The notes below the pieces were generated by a model. It saw only the letters and a list, made by a program, of their open reading frames with translations. It did no database searches and was not told the origin of the DNA. The position numbers were made by a program, and so were the translations under genes. A stretch of DNA of 64,000 nucleotides, from contig NC_044991.1 in assembly GCF_008728515.1 (NCBI RefSeq), forward strand, positions 39,636,968-39,700,967, in the 5' to 3' direction. Positions 13,151-22,900 of the stretch are shown here, in pieces. Within the stretch, counting starts at the first letter, position 1, and each line of letters begins with the position of its first letter. The DNA is from Papio anubis. Taxonomy: Eukaryota; Chordata; Mammalia; Primates; Cercopithecidae.

Positions 13151-13497
13151 TTGTTTGTTTGTTTTGTTTTGTTTGTTTGTTTCTGAGACAGAGTCTTGCT
13201 CTGTCATCAGGCTGGAGTGCAGTGGCGCAATCTCGGCTCACTGCAACCTGAGAGGTGGCTCTCAGGTTCAAGCGATTCTCCTGCCTCAGCCTCCTGAGTA
13301 GCTGGGACTACAGGCACGTGCCACCATGCCCAGCTAATTTGTGTGTGTGTGTGTGTATTTTTTGTAGAGACAGTGTTTCATCATATTAGCCGTCTCATCA
13401 TATTAGCCAGATGGTCTCGATCTCCTGACCTCGTGATCCGCCCGCCTTGGCCTCCCAAAGTGCTGAGATTACAGGCGTGAGCCACCATGCTCAGCCC
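13151..13497 (-). mobile_element. Alu SINE, antisense, with internal microsatellite
   Basis: A (TTTG)n-type tail at 13151-13182 replaces the usual poly-T. It is followed by 'ctctgtcatcaggctggagt' and ends 'gcgtgagccaccatgc'. The copy is about 45 bases longer than usual because of a (GT)n run at about 13340-13356 in the middle tract and a 17-base-period tandem duplication of 'tcatcatattagcc' (13378-13391 and 13395-13408). AluS-like. Confidence 0.93.
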
Positions 13498-14514
13498 AAG
13501 TTGTTTTGAACCTGTTGTTAAGGTCCCAATTCACTGCACGAAAGGCACAGTCTTCAACAGAACTGGAAGGAGAGACATGGGCCATGCCTGAGCATTAAGG
13601 CTGAGAAGCTGCCCTGAGCCCCAGGAGTGGAAACTGGAGTGCCCAATCTGTTTTGCTTCTGGACCAAGTAACTACTAAAACTTGGCCTAACCAATGTCAA
13701 TCCCTGCACCTTTCATTCAAGGGACAGGAGCAGTGCAGGGATGCTCCCTCCGTCACGCTCCGCTGTGAGCCAGGGGAGCCTGAGAAAACACAGAGACATG
13801 GCGCGGAGGGAACGCGCCTGCTACCGCCCTGCCAGGGCTGCTGGGGCCAGTTCCAGGCACCATGACTTCCACCTGCCTGCCTTCCACAAAGCACTGCTGA
13901 GGGAGATGAGTTTTCCTCCAATGGGAGAAAAACCATAGAACTTATTCACTGTCACCCAAAAGTCAGCAGGATGGAGATAAGACCTCGATGAGTTTCTGAA
14001 TTACTGCTCGACCCACTTAACTAGCACAACTGAAAAAGTATCTTAAAGGGCCACTCTGTGCTCTGTCTTCACTTAGCACATTTCACCTCTTTGGATTAAG
14101 GATTTGTGGACAGATTATAAATCAGAAGCACTAGCAATATTTGTGATGCCAAAACTGACCACTAACTTCAAGCAAATTATCATGAAGTTTTGGAGGGGCG
14201 GGAGTGGAAGTTTTATGTGACGTCTCTTCCCTCTGAAGCATGCTTCAGTGTCCCATGCATACATACATGAGATACATAAGCCAAGGCTGGTCACCACAGT
14301 ACTGTTGTCTCCCTGCACAATACTGGCAGGAAAACACAGTGATGAGGGAACAGTCAAGAGGACAACAGGACTTGCTGGCCAGCCCCTCCCCTAAAACCAT
14401 CTATGAACCAACAATCCACCCTTCCCGAGCTCTCCATTCTGTTCCTCTCGTCTGTGTATCTATTTGGGAGCTGGTGCCACTGTGCCCAACTATTACTAAC
14501 GAATCTTTTTAAAC
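13498..14514. other. Unique DNA between two Alus
   Basis: No repeat family or splice-bounded frame was recognised. A modest cluster of CpG dinucleotides near 13750-13830 lies in overlapping short frames on both strands and is not enough to call an exon. Confidence 0.4.
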
Positions 14515-14810
14515 ATTTTTTTTAAGAGACAGGGTCTCACTCTGTCGCCCAGGCTGGAGTGCAGTGCTTCAATCATGGCTCACTGCAGCCTCCAACTCCC
14601 GAACTCAAGCAATCCTCCCACCTCAGCTTCCTGATTAGCTAGGATAACAGGCAAGTGCCACCATGCTCAGCTAATTTTTTTATTTTTTTTGTAGAGATGA
14701 GGGTCTCACCATGTTGCCCAGGCTGGTCTCAAACTCTTGGGCTCAAGTGATCCTCTCGCTTCAGCCTCCCAAAGCGCTAGGATTACAAGCGTGAGCCACC
14801 ACACCTGGCC
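14515..14810 (-). mobile_element. Alu SINE (AluJ-like), antisense
   Basis: The signature 'aagagacagggtctcactct', then 'tcactgcagcctccaactcc' and the end 'gtgagccaccacacctggcc', marks an antisense Alu. The 'gagacagggtctcactctgt' and 'aactcaagcaatcctcccac' variants are typical of the old AluJ branch. Confidence 0.93.
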
Positions 14811-15189
14811 TAATATATCTCACTTCCTGGTATTGTGGATCCTAAAAGCCGTTTCATAGGTACACTTCTGACCCTTGCTCTCTTTCAGAAGAGAAAGAGA
14901 AGGCTGAAGACTACCTTCTGGATGTTCTTCTATCACAATTTGGTGTCTCCTGGGTGAATCCTGTCTCCTAACTTGGTTTTAACCACAGTCTGTGAGCTGA
15001 AGGCTCCAAACGTATGTCTGAGACCTGGCTCCCCAGCTCTAAAGCCATAGACTCGGCAGACCACTGGCATCACCAGTGGCTGCCAACAGGCACCTTAAAC
15101 ACAACACACCCAAAATAGGTGCCATCAGCAACCCCCGTCTTCCTCCCTCATCCTTCTGGATGTCTCCTCTTCCAATCTAATCAATCTCC

Positions 15190-15865
15190 AAGTTGAAATG
15201 ATTCTATTTTGTTTACATCATTCAATCCCACTCTTTCCCCTCTGCTCCTAGTACAATTTCTTCCCTGGACTTGTGCAATCACTTCCTAATAGGCCTATCT
15301 GCTTCCAGCCTCACTCCCCAAAGCTGCTAGAGTGCTCTTTATAAACTCTGTGTTTGATGATGTCACTTGTATACTTAAAACCTTTCAGAGGTCCCTCCCA
15401 CCCCAGGATAAAATCCAAATTCCTCAGGGTTGCATACCAGACCCTATCCAATCCAGACCTCCTATTTCTCTAACTTCAGATATACTCCCTGCCCTCCCAC
15501 TCCACTTGGCACTCAACACTCCCACCATTCTGCAATTCCTCCATTCCCAAACTCTCCTATCCTTGCCCCCCAACCCCCAGACAGCATTTGCACTGCTCTT
15601 CTCTTGGCTCAGGCAGCCCTCCCCTGCCCTTGCCCCTCATCTCCCTCCCCACTGCCACTTGTCCTTCCAGGTCCTGTCCCAGGCCTCTGAGGGGCCTCCC
15701 CTGACCTCCCATCTCCACCCCACACTGGTTCACACTCCTGCCACATGCACCGTGCTGCAGTGTAACTGTTCCTATGCTTCTCCCTGAGCCTGTGACCTCC
15801 CTATGACAGGTCCTGGGTCCCTCAAATCTGTGCCCAGTATTTGGTCCAGTGCCTGGCAAAATAAA
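15190..15865 (+). repeat. L2 LINE 3'-region fragment (likely)
   Basis: The order of phrases follows the 3' end of L2: 'ggataaaatccaaattcctc', a long C/T-rich stretch, 'gcatttgcactgctcttctc', 'cttccaggtcctgtcccagg' and finally 'ggtccagtgcctggcaaaat'. Divergence is high and there is no tail. Long open frames across it (up to 151 codons) come from pyrimidine richness, not from coding. Confidence 0.6.
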
Positions 15866-16337
15866 CAGTTTCCCTGGGGGAAGAAACTAGGCACAGTGCC
15901 ATCAGATGGCTGCATCACATTTTCAAGGCCTCTGATGTTCACGCAGGGAGGTGGACTCTGTGCTACAGTGAGCCACAGTGATAAGAATAAAATGCCATTT
16001 TAGGAAAAGTAAACAGTACCACACAGGCACTGTGAAGGATTTTGGAACACAGGGCAGGTGGTGATGAGAGGAGGCCGCTGAGATGGCAGTGCCCTTTGCT
16101 GGGGCGGCTAAGAGCAGGAAGGCAGATGCGGGAGCACAGGTGGACTCTGTGCATCTGTGTCTGGATTCTGCATCCACGAGTGCTCTGCACAGGCAATCAC
16201 AGCAGCAGCTGTGGACTGGCACAGGCACCCAGGGAAGGTGGCACAAACAGGTTCCACCCCCAGGTGGGCACCCCAGGCCTGTGAGTATGCCACCCTCCTG
16301 CATCTCAATGAATAAAATACAATCTTATTTGCTAACT
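15866..16337. other. Unique DNA, nothing recognised
   Basis: A stretch between the L2 fossil and the THE1 LTR. Overlapping short frames occur on both strands, without paired splice signals or a recognisable repeat. Confidence 0.4.
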
Positions 16338-16371
16338 GATATGGTTTGGCTGTCCCCACCCAAATCTCATC

Positions 16372-16439
16372 TTGAATTGTAGCTCCCATAATTCCCATGT
16401 GGAAACACACACGTGGAAATTATGGGAGCTACAATTCAA
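16372..16439. repeat. 29-bp inverted repeat inside the THE1 LTR
   Basis: The left arm 16372-16400 and right arm 16411-16439 are reverse complements with two mismatches, separated by a 10-base loop. The left arm is normal LTR sequence; the right arm replaces the LTR bases expected there. It could form a long stable hairpin. Confidence 0.9.
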
Positions 16440-16564
16440 CATGAGGGACCTGGTGGGCGGTAACTGAATCATGGGGGCAGTTTCCCCCATACTATTCTCT
16501 TGGTAGTGAACGAGTCTCACAAGAGCTGATGGTTTTATAAGGGGAAACCCCTTTCACTTGATTC

Positions 16565-16601
16565 TTTTTTTTTTTTTTTTGAGATGGAGTCTTGCTCTGT
16601 C
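16565..16601 (-). mobile_element. Very short 3'-end Alu insertion
   Basis: A T16 run and 'gagatggagtcttgctctgt' match the 3' end of an antisense Alu, but the element stops after about 20 Alu bases. LTR sequence then resumes with 'ccatgtaagaattgcc'. It is a severely 5'-truncated Alu or the remnant of a deletion. Confidence 0.75.
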
Positions 16602-16899
16602 ACCATGTAAGAATTGCCTTTTGCCTTCAACCATGATTGTGAAGCCTCCTCAGCTACATGGAACTGTGAATCCATTAAACCTCTTTATAAATTAGCCAGT
16701 CTCAGGTATGTCTTTATCAGCAGCGTGAAAATGGACTAACACACTAACTTTTGTCTCCATCCTAGAAGGCAGCGGATTTAAGGAAGCTATGGATGAACGC
16801 CTGTGAAATGAATGAATTCGACCTCAGCAGCTATTCCCTCCTATTCATTGCTGCTTCCCCAAAATGTGGGAAGACGAAGCCAAGCAGGGAAGCTCCTAC

Positions 16900-17071
16900 C
16901 TGAATTCTGCCTCCTGAGCTACGGCTCCCGTTCAGAGGACACGTCACCCTCCGCCCCGCTGCTGGCACTGCGGTCTTCTTTTCGGGGAGTGTTTCTTTCC
17001 TTGCTTGATTCGGAAGGTCCCTTAGCTCTGGTCTTTTCTTTTCTCTGCTGCTGTTTTTCAAGCTTTGACAG
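16900..17071 (-). CDS. Candidate coding exon with stop codon (unidentified protein)
   Basis: Read on the minus strand, a long T-rich tract ending 'tttaatcag' gives a strong 3' splice site at 17072-17073. The exon opens in phase 0 and encodes 50 residues before TAG at 16919-16921. A 5' splice site 'ATTCAG/GTAGGA' follows at 16900/16899, 19 bases after the stop. The peptide starts 'LSKLEKQQQRKEKTRAKG' and ends 'SSEREP'. It is highly charged, predicted coiled-coil then disordered, and looks like a cytoplasmic or nuclear C-terminal tail. About six CpG dinucleotides are retained, unlike the flanks. A second frame is also open, but its composition is less protein-like. I do not recognise the protein. 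It could be the last coding exon of the gene whose exons lie at 45.9-46.6 kb. Confidence 0.55.
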
Positions 17072-17460
17072 CTGATTAAATAAAAATAAAAAAGAATATT
17101 TTACAAATATAAACACATGCCTGTGAATCCCACACACCAGTGACTTCTCAGGTGGGAACCATTGAAAAGGGTTTTTCTGACAACCTGGCAGAACACACTG
17201 GTTCAGATATACCAAATTATACACGGAATGTTTCTCCAACAGGCACCCGAGTCACTGAAACAAATCATTAGTAATAGGAGTAATCACTCTCAGACTTTTC
17301 CCCGACCATAGTTCAACCTGGCACACAGTATGAGGGAGTGGCCGTGCCACAGCCTTCTTCAACAGCCTTAGAAGAGCTCCATACACAAAGGCTCTTCATC
17401 TCTTACTTTTGTCTTTGATAGTTTTCTTCTCATCAAGTTATCTTCTACTTGTTGTTTTCT
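17072..17460. other. Probable intron flanking the candidate exon
   Basis: Holds the polypyrimidine tract (minus strand) just upstream of the exon. No repeat family was recognised in the rest. Confidence 0.4.
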
Positions 17461-17745
17461 TTTTTCTTTTCTTTTTTTTTTTGAGACAGGGTCTCACTCT
17501 GTTGCCCAGGCTGAAGTACAGTGGTGCAATCATGGTTCACTGCAGCCTCAACCTCCTGGGTTCAAGTGATCCTCCCACCTCAACTTCCCAAGTATCTGGG
17601 ACTACAGTGCATGCCAATTTTTCTGTAGAGACGGGGTTTCACCATGTTGCCCAGGCTGTTCTTGAACTCCTGGGCTCAAGCAATCCACCCATCTCGGCCT
17701 CCCAAAATGTTGTGATTACAGGTGTGAGCCACAACACCACACCAC
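17461..17745 (-). mobile_element. Alu SINE (AluJ-like), antisense
   Basis: 'tttgagacagggtctcactc', 'actgcagcctcaacctcctg' and a degraded end 'aggtgtgagccacaacacc' mark an old antisense Alu with a short deletion around the middle A tract. Confidence 0.93.
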
Positions 17746-18466
17746 TTGTTTTCTAAAGAATGTTCAAAACACGTCAGTCTTTGCTGAAGATTACAGAGAA
17801 GGCTATGAAACAAAGTGCATTAAGCACACTGAATACCATCTCAGTTTTCAGTTGGTTTGAGACTGAAGCCACACTCGCCTGCAGCCGAGGCACTGAGTGC
17901 TCCCAGCAGGCTGTGTGGTGGCGACACTCAGGGACGCTGGCCACCGGAGCCTTCTCAGGCTCCCACCAGGCCAGCAGGGGACACGCCCCTGATGTCTCAC
18001 TCAAATGGAACCTGGGCCCACTTCTTCCCTGAATAGTTCTTCAAAGAAAGCATCAGCTGGATGGCTGAAAGAAGCTTCCATCATCTAACACTGAGCAGCA
18101 GCCTGGCCACTCCAGGAAAGCCTGCTGAGAAACCCAGCAGAGAAGACTGGCCAAGTTTTGAGCCACGGGATTTTCTTAGACCAAAAAACAAAGAGACAGC
18201 AATACCCAGTTTTATCTCCCTCCCAGACCAAGTCTGTGAACTTTTTCTAGTTTACATAAAAAGAAGGAAACTTATTGAAGGGCTGACTTCTCCCTGCTGG
18301 TCCCTGCCCCACATCCAAGACACAAAGACGAGTCACTTCCCCCAATCTGCCAGATCATTTCTTCCACTATGAACAGACTTTGAGTTAACCCTTTGAGAGA
18401 TGAACAACCAACCAGTAGCTCTCAATTGGGTCCAGGAAACCAAATTTATTAATAATTGACTTACAG
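17746..18466. other. Unique DNA, nothing recognised
   Basis: A stretch between the AluJ and the MER1B element. Frames of up to about 100 codons occur on the plus strand without paired splice signals. Confidence 0.4.
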
Positions 18467-18816
18467 TAGTGGTCCCCAACCTTTTTGGCACCAGGGACCG
18501 GTTTCATAGAACACAATTTTTCCATAAGATGGGGGGACAGAAGAGGGGATGGTTTCAGGATGAAACTGTTCCATCTCAGAGCATCAGGCATTAGTGAGAT
18601 TCTCATAAAAAGCGTGCAACCTAGATCCCTCACATGCACAGTTCACAATGGGGTTCTCGCTCCTTTGAGAATCCAATGCCACTGCTGATCTGACAGGAGG
18701 CGGAGCTCAGGCGGTAAGGCTCACTCACAGGCTGCTCACCTCCTGCCGTGCAGACTGGTTCCTAACAGGCCATGGGAATTAGTACCGGTCCCTGGCCTGG
18801 GGGTTCGGGATCCCTG
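18467..18816. mobile_element. MER1B-type hAT-Charlie non-autonomous DNA transposon
   Basis: Terminal inverted repeats are visible: 'tagtggtccccaacc' at the left, and at the right 'gggttcgggatccctg', the complement of the same end. The interior 'tttggcaccagggaccggtt', 'gagattctcataaaaagcg' and 'gacaggaggcggagctcagg' follows the roughly 340-bp MER1B consensus closely. It is complete in length. Target duplications are not clear. Confidence 0.85.
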
Positions 18817-18884
18817 GCTTATTCTTTCCTACTCCCCATATACCTGAAAAGCTGTAGAATACAGCTAAGTTTGGTTAATATGCT

Positions 18885-19720
18885 AATTAGATTTTGGGAA
18901 TGAGGACATCACTTCACCTTTGACTCAGCAACTATCCTCCCAGAAAACTCCCCTGGATAAATTTCCACTTGTGTGCATAGTGGGGGCTTCTAACAACAAG
19001 CACTGTAGTGTCATTTGTATTTGCAAAAACCTAGAAACAACCCAAATGTTCATCAACATTAGGAGGACAGATACATGTAATGTGGTCTGGCAATACTGTA
19101 CAGCAGATCTACATATATCAAAATAGCCAAGTGTTGGCCAGGGGCGGTGGCTCATGCCTGTAATAGCAGCACTTTGGGAGGCCAAGGTGGGCGACTGCTT
19201 GAGCTCAGGAGTTTGAGACCAGCCTGGGCAACACAGAGAGACCCTGTCTCTACAAAAACAAAACAAACAAAAAAAAGAGTTAGCCAGGTGTGGTGGCATA
19301 TGCCTGTAGTCCCAGCTACTGGGAGGCTGAGATGGGAGGACTGCTTGAGCCCAGGGGGTTGAGGCAGCAGTAAGCTGTGATCGCGCCACTGCACTCCAAC
19401 CTGGGTGACAGAGAAAGGCTGTCTCAAAAAAAAATTTTTTTTAATTAAAAAAAAATAGGGAAATCTTGAAAATCATGTTATACAAAACAAATTTAGCTTC
19501 AGAAGGCTATATACAGTAGGATTCCACTGACACAAAATAATACTCTATATTGCTAGTGAGCTCATGCAAATACACTATGGCCTAGAAGAATACACGCCAA
19601 CTTTAACACACCAGTAAACATGGAGGGGAAAGAGGAGAATGGGATCTTAGTGGAATGAATATATACAGGCTTCAACTGTAACTGTCAACTTTATAAGAAC
19701 AAAACCAGATCTAGAGCAGA
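18885..19720 (+). repeat. Ancient L1M ORF2 3' region, split by an Alu
   Basis: 'gaaacaacccaaatgttcat' before the Alu matches the typical L1 ORF2 C-terminal DNA, and 'tatacagtaggattccactg' after it fits the 3' region of old L1. Both halves are in plus orientation, so one L1M copy was interrupted by the Alu at 19136. Confidence 0.7.
19136..19456 (+). mobile_element. Alu SINE (older AluJ/S), sense
   Basis: 'ggccaggggcggtggctcat', 'gagaccagcctgggcaacac', a middle (AAAC)n tract and 'actgcactccaacctgggtg' precede a mixed A/T tail (19427-19456). It is inserted in the L1M fragment. Confidence 0.93.
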
Positions 19721-19894
19721 GTTACTAATCAGTGCAGTCCACAAAATGCATGTGACACCTGGACCAGCAACAGTAAGATGTTCGTGTCAGAATGTAAATC
19801 AACACACAGCTTCCTTCATCAGCAAAGTACTGTGAGAGATTTCTTCTCAACCATGAGCTCCGTGGTGTAGCTGACTTCATTCTGGCACAAAATG

Positions 19895-19948
19895 AAGGTT
19901 GCAGTGAGCCGAGATCACGCCACGGCACTCCAGCCTGGGTGACAGTGA
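19895..19948 (+). repeat. 54-bp Alu right-arm fragment without tail
   Basis: 'gttgcagtgagccgagatca' and 'cactccagcctgggtgacag' are Alu right-monomer bases, but the left monomer, right end and poly-A are missing. The fragment directly abuts copy A of a short duplication and looks like a filler piece at a rearrangement junction. Confidence 0.8.
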
Positions 19949-19951
19949 GTG

Positions 19952-20060
19952 TGCATACACATGTACACACGTATATAAATACTCAAGAACAGGTCCAAGT
20001 TAGATGCTGAGAAAGTACAATTCTAGTTTTAAAAAGTAAGATGCCCTCTCAGTTTTGTTC
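19952..20060 (+). repeat. Copy A of a 105-109 bp dispersed direct duplication
   Basis: It matches 20712-20815 in the same orientation. Both contain 'gtccaagttagatgctgaga' and 'gatgccctctcagttttgtt', with a constant 760-base offset in the first half and one 5-base deletion in copy B. Confidence 0.85.
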
Positions 20061-20711
20061 TTTGTTTCACCATGGCCTGGTAACAAACAGTTCATGCAGC
20101 AGCACTTTAAGTAGGAATGAATGATCTGGAGAAAAGATGACAAAAAGCTAGCATTTTTAAAATCTGGGAAATGGCCACACAGAGCTGCTTATTATCTAGT
20201 TCTCTGTAGTATTATTTTTCCATGGACAAATATTTTTCTCTTTACTATTCTGCCACAGGTTAGGAGGAATTTCCTGCATCTAAAATAACAGACTTCTTTC
20301 CTTTTGTCTCTCTTCTGTTGTTAAAATGCTCTTTCTTTGATGAAATGATAAGGACAGTATGCAGGACTCCTTCTGTCTCATTCCCTTTCTTGTGAACTGA
20401 TTTTGGATTTTGCAATGTGGATATATACCTATTACTACTAAGCTGTATACTTAAAATGGTTAAGATGGTAAGTTTTATGTGTATTTTACTATAATTTTAA
20501 AAATTAAGCAATTTTGGAAATCATGAAGTCAGCAATCCATGCTAGACTCCCCAATTTCTTTTTGTTTTCTATATTCCTGATTCATAAAATCCAAATATCT
20601 GGGAATCGGTGTTCTGCAGTAACTTGTAGTAAGCTGCCTTCTGCTGCCAGCAATTGACATTTTATATTCGCATCCATGTGTTCATACTTGCGTGTCATAC
20701 GTGTGTGTAGA

Positions 20712-20815
20712 TGCATACACTGATACACACATATATAAATACTCATGAACAAGTCCAAGTTAGATGCTGAGAAAGCACAATTTTTAAAAAGCAAGATGCC
20801 CTCTCAGTTTTGTTT
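20712..20815 (+). repeat. Copy B of a 105-109 bp dispersed direct duplication
   Basis: Partner of 19952-20060. It is preceded by TG-rich DNA and not by the Alu fragment. Sequence beyond the shared block differs between the copies, so this is not a simple tandem duplication of the whole 760-base interval. Confidence 0.85.
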
Positions 20816-22050
20816 CTCATCTTCAGAGATAAAAAAGAAAAAAAAAAAAAACACGTAAAATGTGAATATCAACAGTCACAAAACTAAATAAACCTCCCTC
20901 CTGCTAAGATGTAATCTCGTGCAAGGGCCTTTTTGTGACCCAGTCTGTTCTTCACTTTGTACTCTTTTATGTTATTGAGAACGAGATCCGGAGAGGATGA
21001 TGGGGACTAACCCCAATTAGCACAGCATTCTGGAGGTTTCTCAGCTCCTCGTGGTGTCATTCAACGCTGTGCTGAGGCAGAGGCACAGACACCACAGATG
21101 CAGAAACGTCCATCTGACCTTCCCCTCCAACCCCGCCCCCTCCCGCCGACTGCCAGCTTTTAAATCACATGTGATAACTATTTAAATGACAGGCACAGCC
21201 CACATTTCTGCCAGCGATGTAATGCTGACTCTCTTACAGTATTTATCTTAAAACAACCCAACCACATATGGCTCCATGCCACAAATTCAAGTTCTCTGTG
21301 AGAACATTGTGAACTAACCTAATAAATTTAAGCCTTTTCTGGAAAAACTTGGAATCCAATGCAGCCAAAATGTGGAATTTACATCTCAAAGCAAGAAAGC
21401 AGCTGGATTTTTTTTTTAAGGAAACAGATGAGAAAAAAGAAGAAGAAAAGAAACTGGTACTGCATATGGGTTTCAAGCAAAATGTCAACAGCTTTCAAAT
21501 TAAGAGGAGATACATGTCAAGGAGAATATAAACCACTACAGGTCTGTGAACATACGAGCTACAAACACTGAAATAGAGTACTTCTGGGTTTTTGTTTGTT
21601 TGCTTGTTTTCAATCAACTGGTAAGAAGGCCCACATTGTAAGGGACAGACTGTCCAAACCATGCTGGCTTTATCGCCTTAGAGAGAAACCCAGCCTCCTG
21701 AAAGCAGCCCTGGACACACACACACCACCGGGGGCCAGGTGATGGTCCTGTGGTCAGCCTGCACCTCTCACAGTGAAGCTTGGGAACACGGGTGCCAAAA
21801 GATGGGGGATTGGAATATGCAGATCCAGACTCGCCCAACTCATGATTAAATCCACTGAAAACATCAGGGATTTTCCTTTTAATGAAGATGCCCAAGCTCT
21901 AATTGCACAATCTAAGAATGAACCAGCTGAACATTAATCTTATAATGCCCGATTTCAGGGCCTGCAAACTTAAATGCCTTGAGAGACCAGCCAGGAAGCA
22001 AAATGAGTTAAGCGGCCAAGAGTAAGACAACAGGGCAGAGTGGAGCCTGA

Positions 22051-22121
22051 GGCCACACTGCAGAGGACAAGCTCCACCTAAGGCCTAAGGCCACACTGCA
22101 GAGGACAAGCGCCACCTAAGG
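22051..22121 (+). repeat. 38-bp tandem duplication
   Basis: Two adjacent copies of a unit beginning 'ggccacactgcagaggacaa' lie at 22051-22088 and 22089-22121. They differ at a 'gctccacc'/'gcgccacc' position. Confidence 0.9.
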
Positions 22122-22682
22122 TAATTTGCACTTTCTTTTCAAACATGTATCTGGAACATAATGTTCATAGGGTGCATGTGTGTCACCTATTAGGGATTCC
22201 CACTTAGCATTTCCACCTATGTGACCTTGTTTGATCTTAACAACCTGATAGCAGTTGAATGATCATCAATGTCCCACAGAGAAGCCACCACCAGTTGCCT
22301 ACACTGCAGCTACTCATAACTCATACTCCCAGCCCCTTCCTTCCTCCCTGCTGGCAGGAGCCTCCTACTTCAGAGGTGGCAATGTCTGGTTCTCCTGTTA
22401 CATGGCATGTGACATAAACCATAGCCAAGAGGACCTCAGGGGACTGCAGAGGGTCTTCAGAAAAAGGCTTCCCTCCCTAATAAACACAGGTGCGAGGAAA
22501 CACTGCCTTCTTTCCAATCCTTGGCCACAGTCCGGGGAGGAAACGGAGCTTCGGAATGGTGCAGCTCTCAAAACGAGGAGGGGACATCCAGAGGTGCACA
22601 GAAGTCTCTGGAGAGCCCTGGCAGGGTTGAGCCGGCTGAACCAGCTTTCCCATTAGGGGAGGCAACCAGGTTCCTTACTGTT

Positions 22683-22716
22683 TAAGCCACCCTCATGTTA
22701 TAAGCCACCCTCATGT
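22683..22716 (+). repeat. Short tandem duplication
   Basis: 'taagccaccctcatgt' occurs at 22683-22698 and again at 22701-22716 with an 18-base period. Confidence 0.9.
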
Positions 22717-22774
22717 AGGTTTGTGGCACTTGCAGTTGAAAGCAGAATCTTTCACCACATGCCCATGGACATAA

Positions 22775-22900
22775 ACAAGACAGCGATGCCCAGCAAGGTC
22801 ATGTGACTTAAGGTTTTGCAGCCTGCTAGTGGCTGAGGGGGACCACACCCAGGCCTCTAGATGCCAAACCCCGCATTCTTCCCAGGGAGCAACATGACCT
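22775..22900 (+). repeat. MIR SINE fragment
   Basis: 'caaggtcatgtgacttaagg', 'gcagcctgctagtggctgag', 'cacacccaggcctctagatg' and 'cccgcattctt' follow the right half of MIR (acquired-tRNA-like order) at high divergence. Confidence 0.5.

Larger units (their letters stand above)
16338..16742 (+). mobile_element. THE1 (ERVL-MaLR) solitary LTR, rearranged
   Basis: The start 'tgatatggtttggctgtccc' with 'cacccaaatctcatcttgaa', then 'aactgaatcatgggggcag', 'gagctgatggttttataa', 'ccattaaacctctttata' and the end 'atggactaacaca' follow the THE1 LTR. No internal region or second LTR is present, so this is a solo LTR of an ancient endogenous element. It is altered by a 29-base inverted duplication (16372-16439) and by a tiny antisense Alu 3' end (about 16565-16601). 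Confidence 0.88.

Noticed and set aside
15332..15787. 151-codon plus-strand frame
   Set aside because: It lies in a diverged L2 3' region and is C/T-rich, proline/serine-dominated noise.
18925..19389. 154-codon minus-strand reading frame
   Set aside because: It runs through the antisense of an Alu and an L1M fragment; the peptide is the usual Alu-antisense translation.
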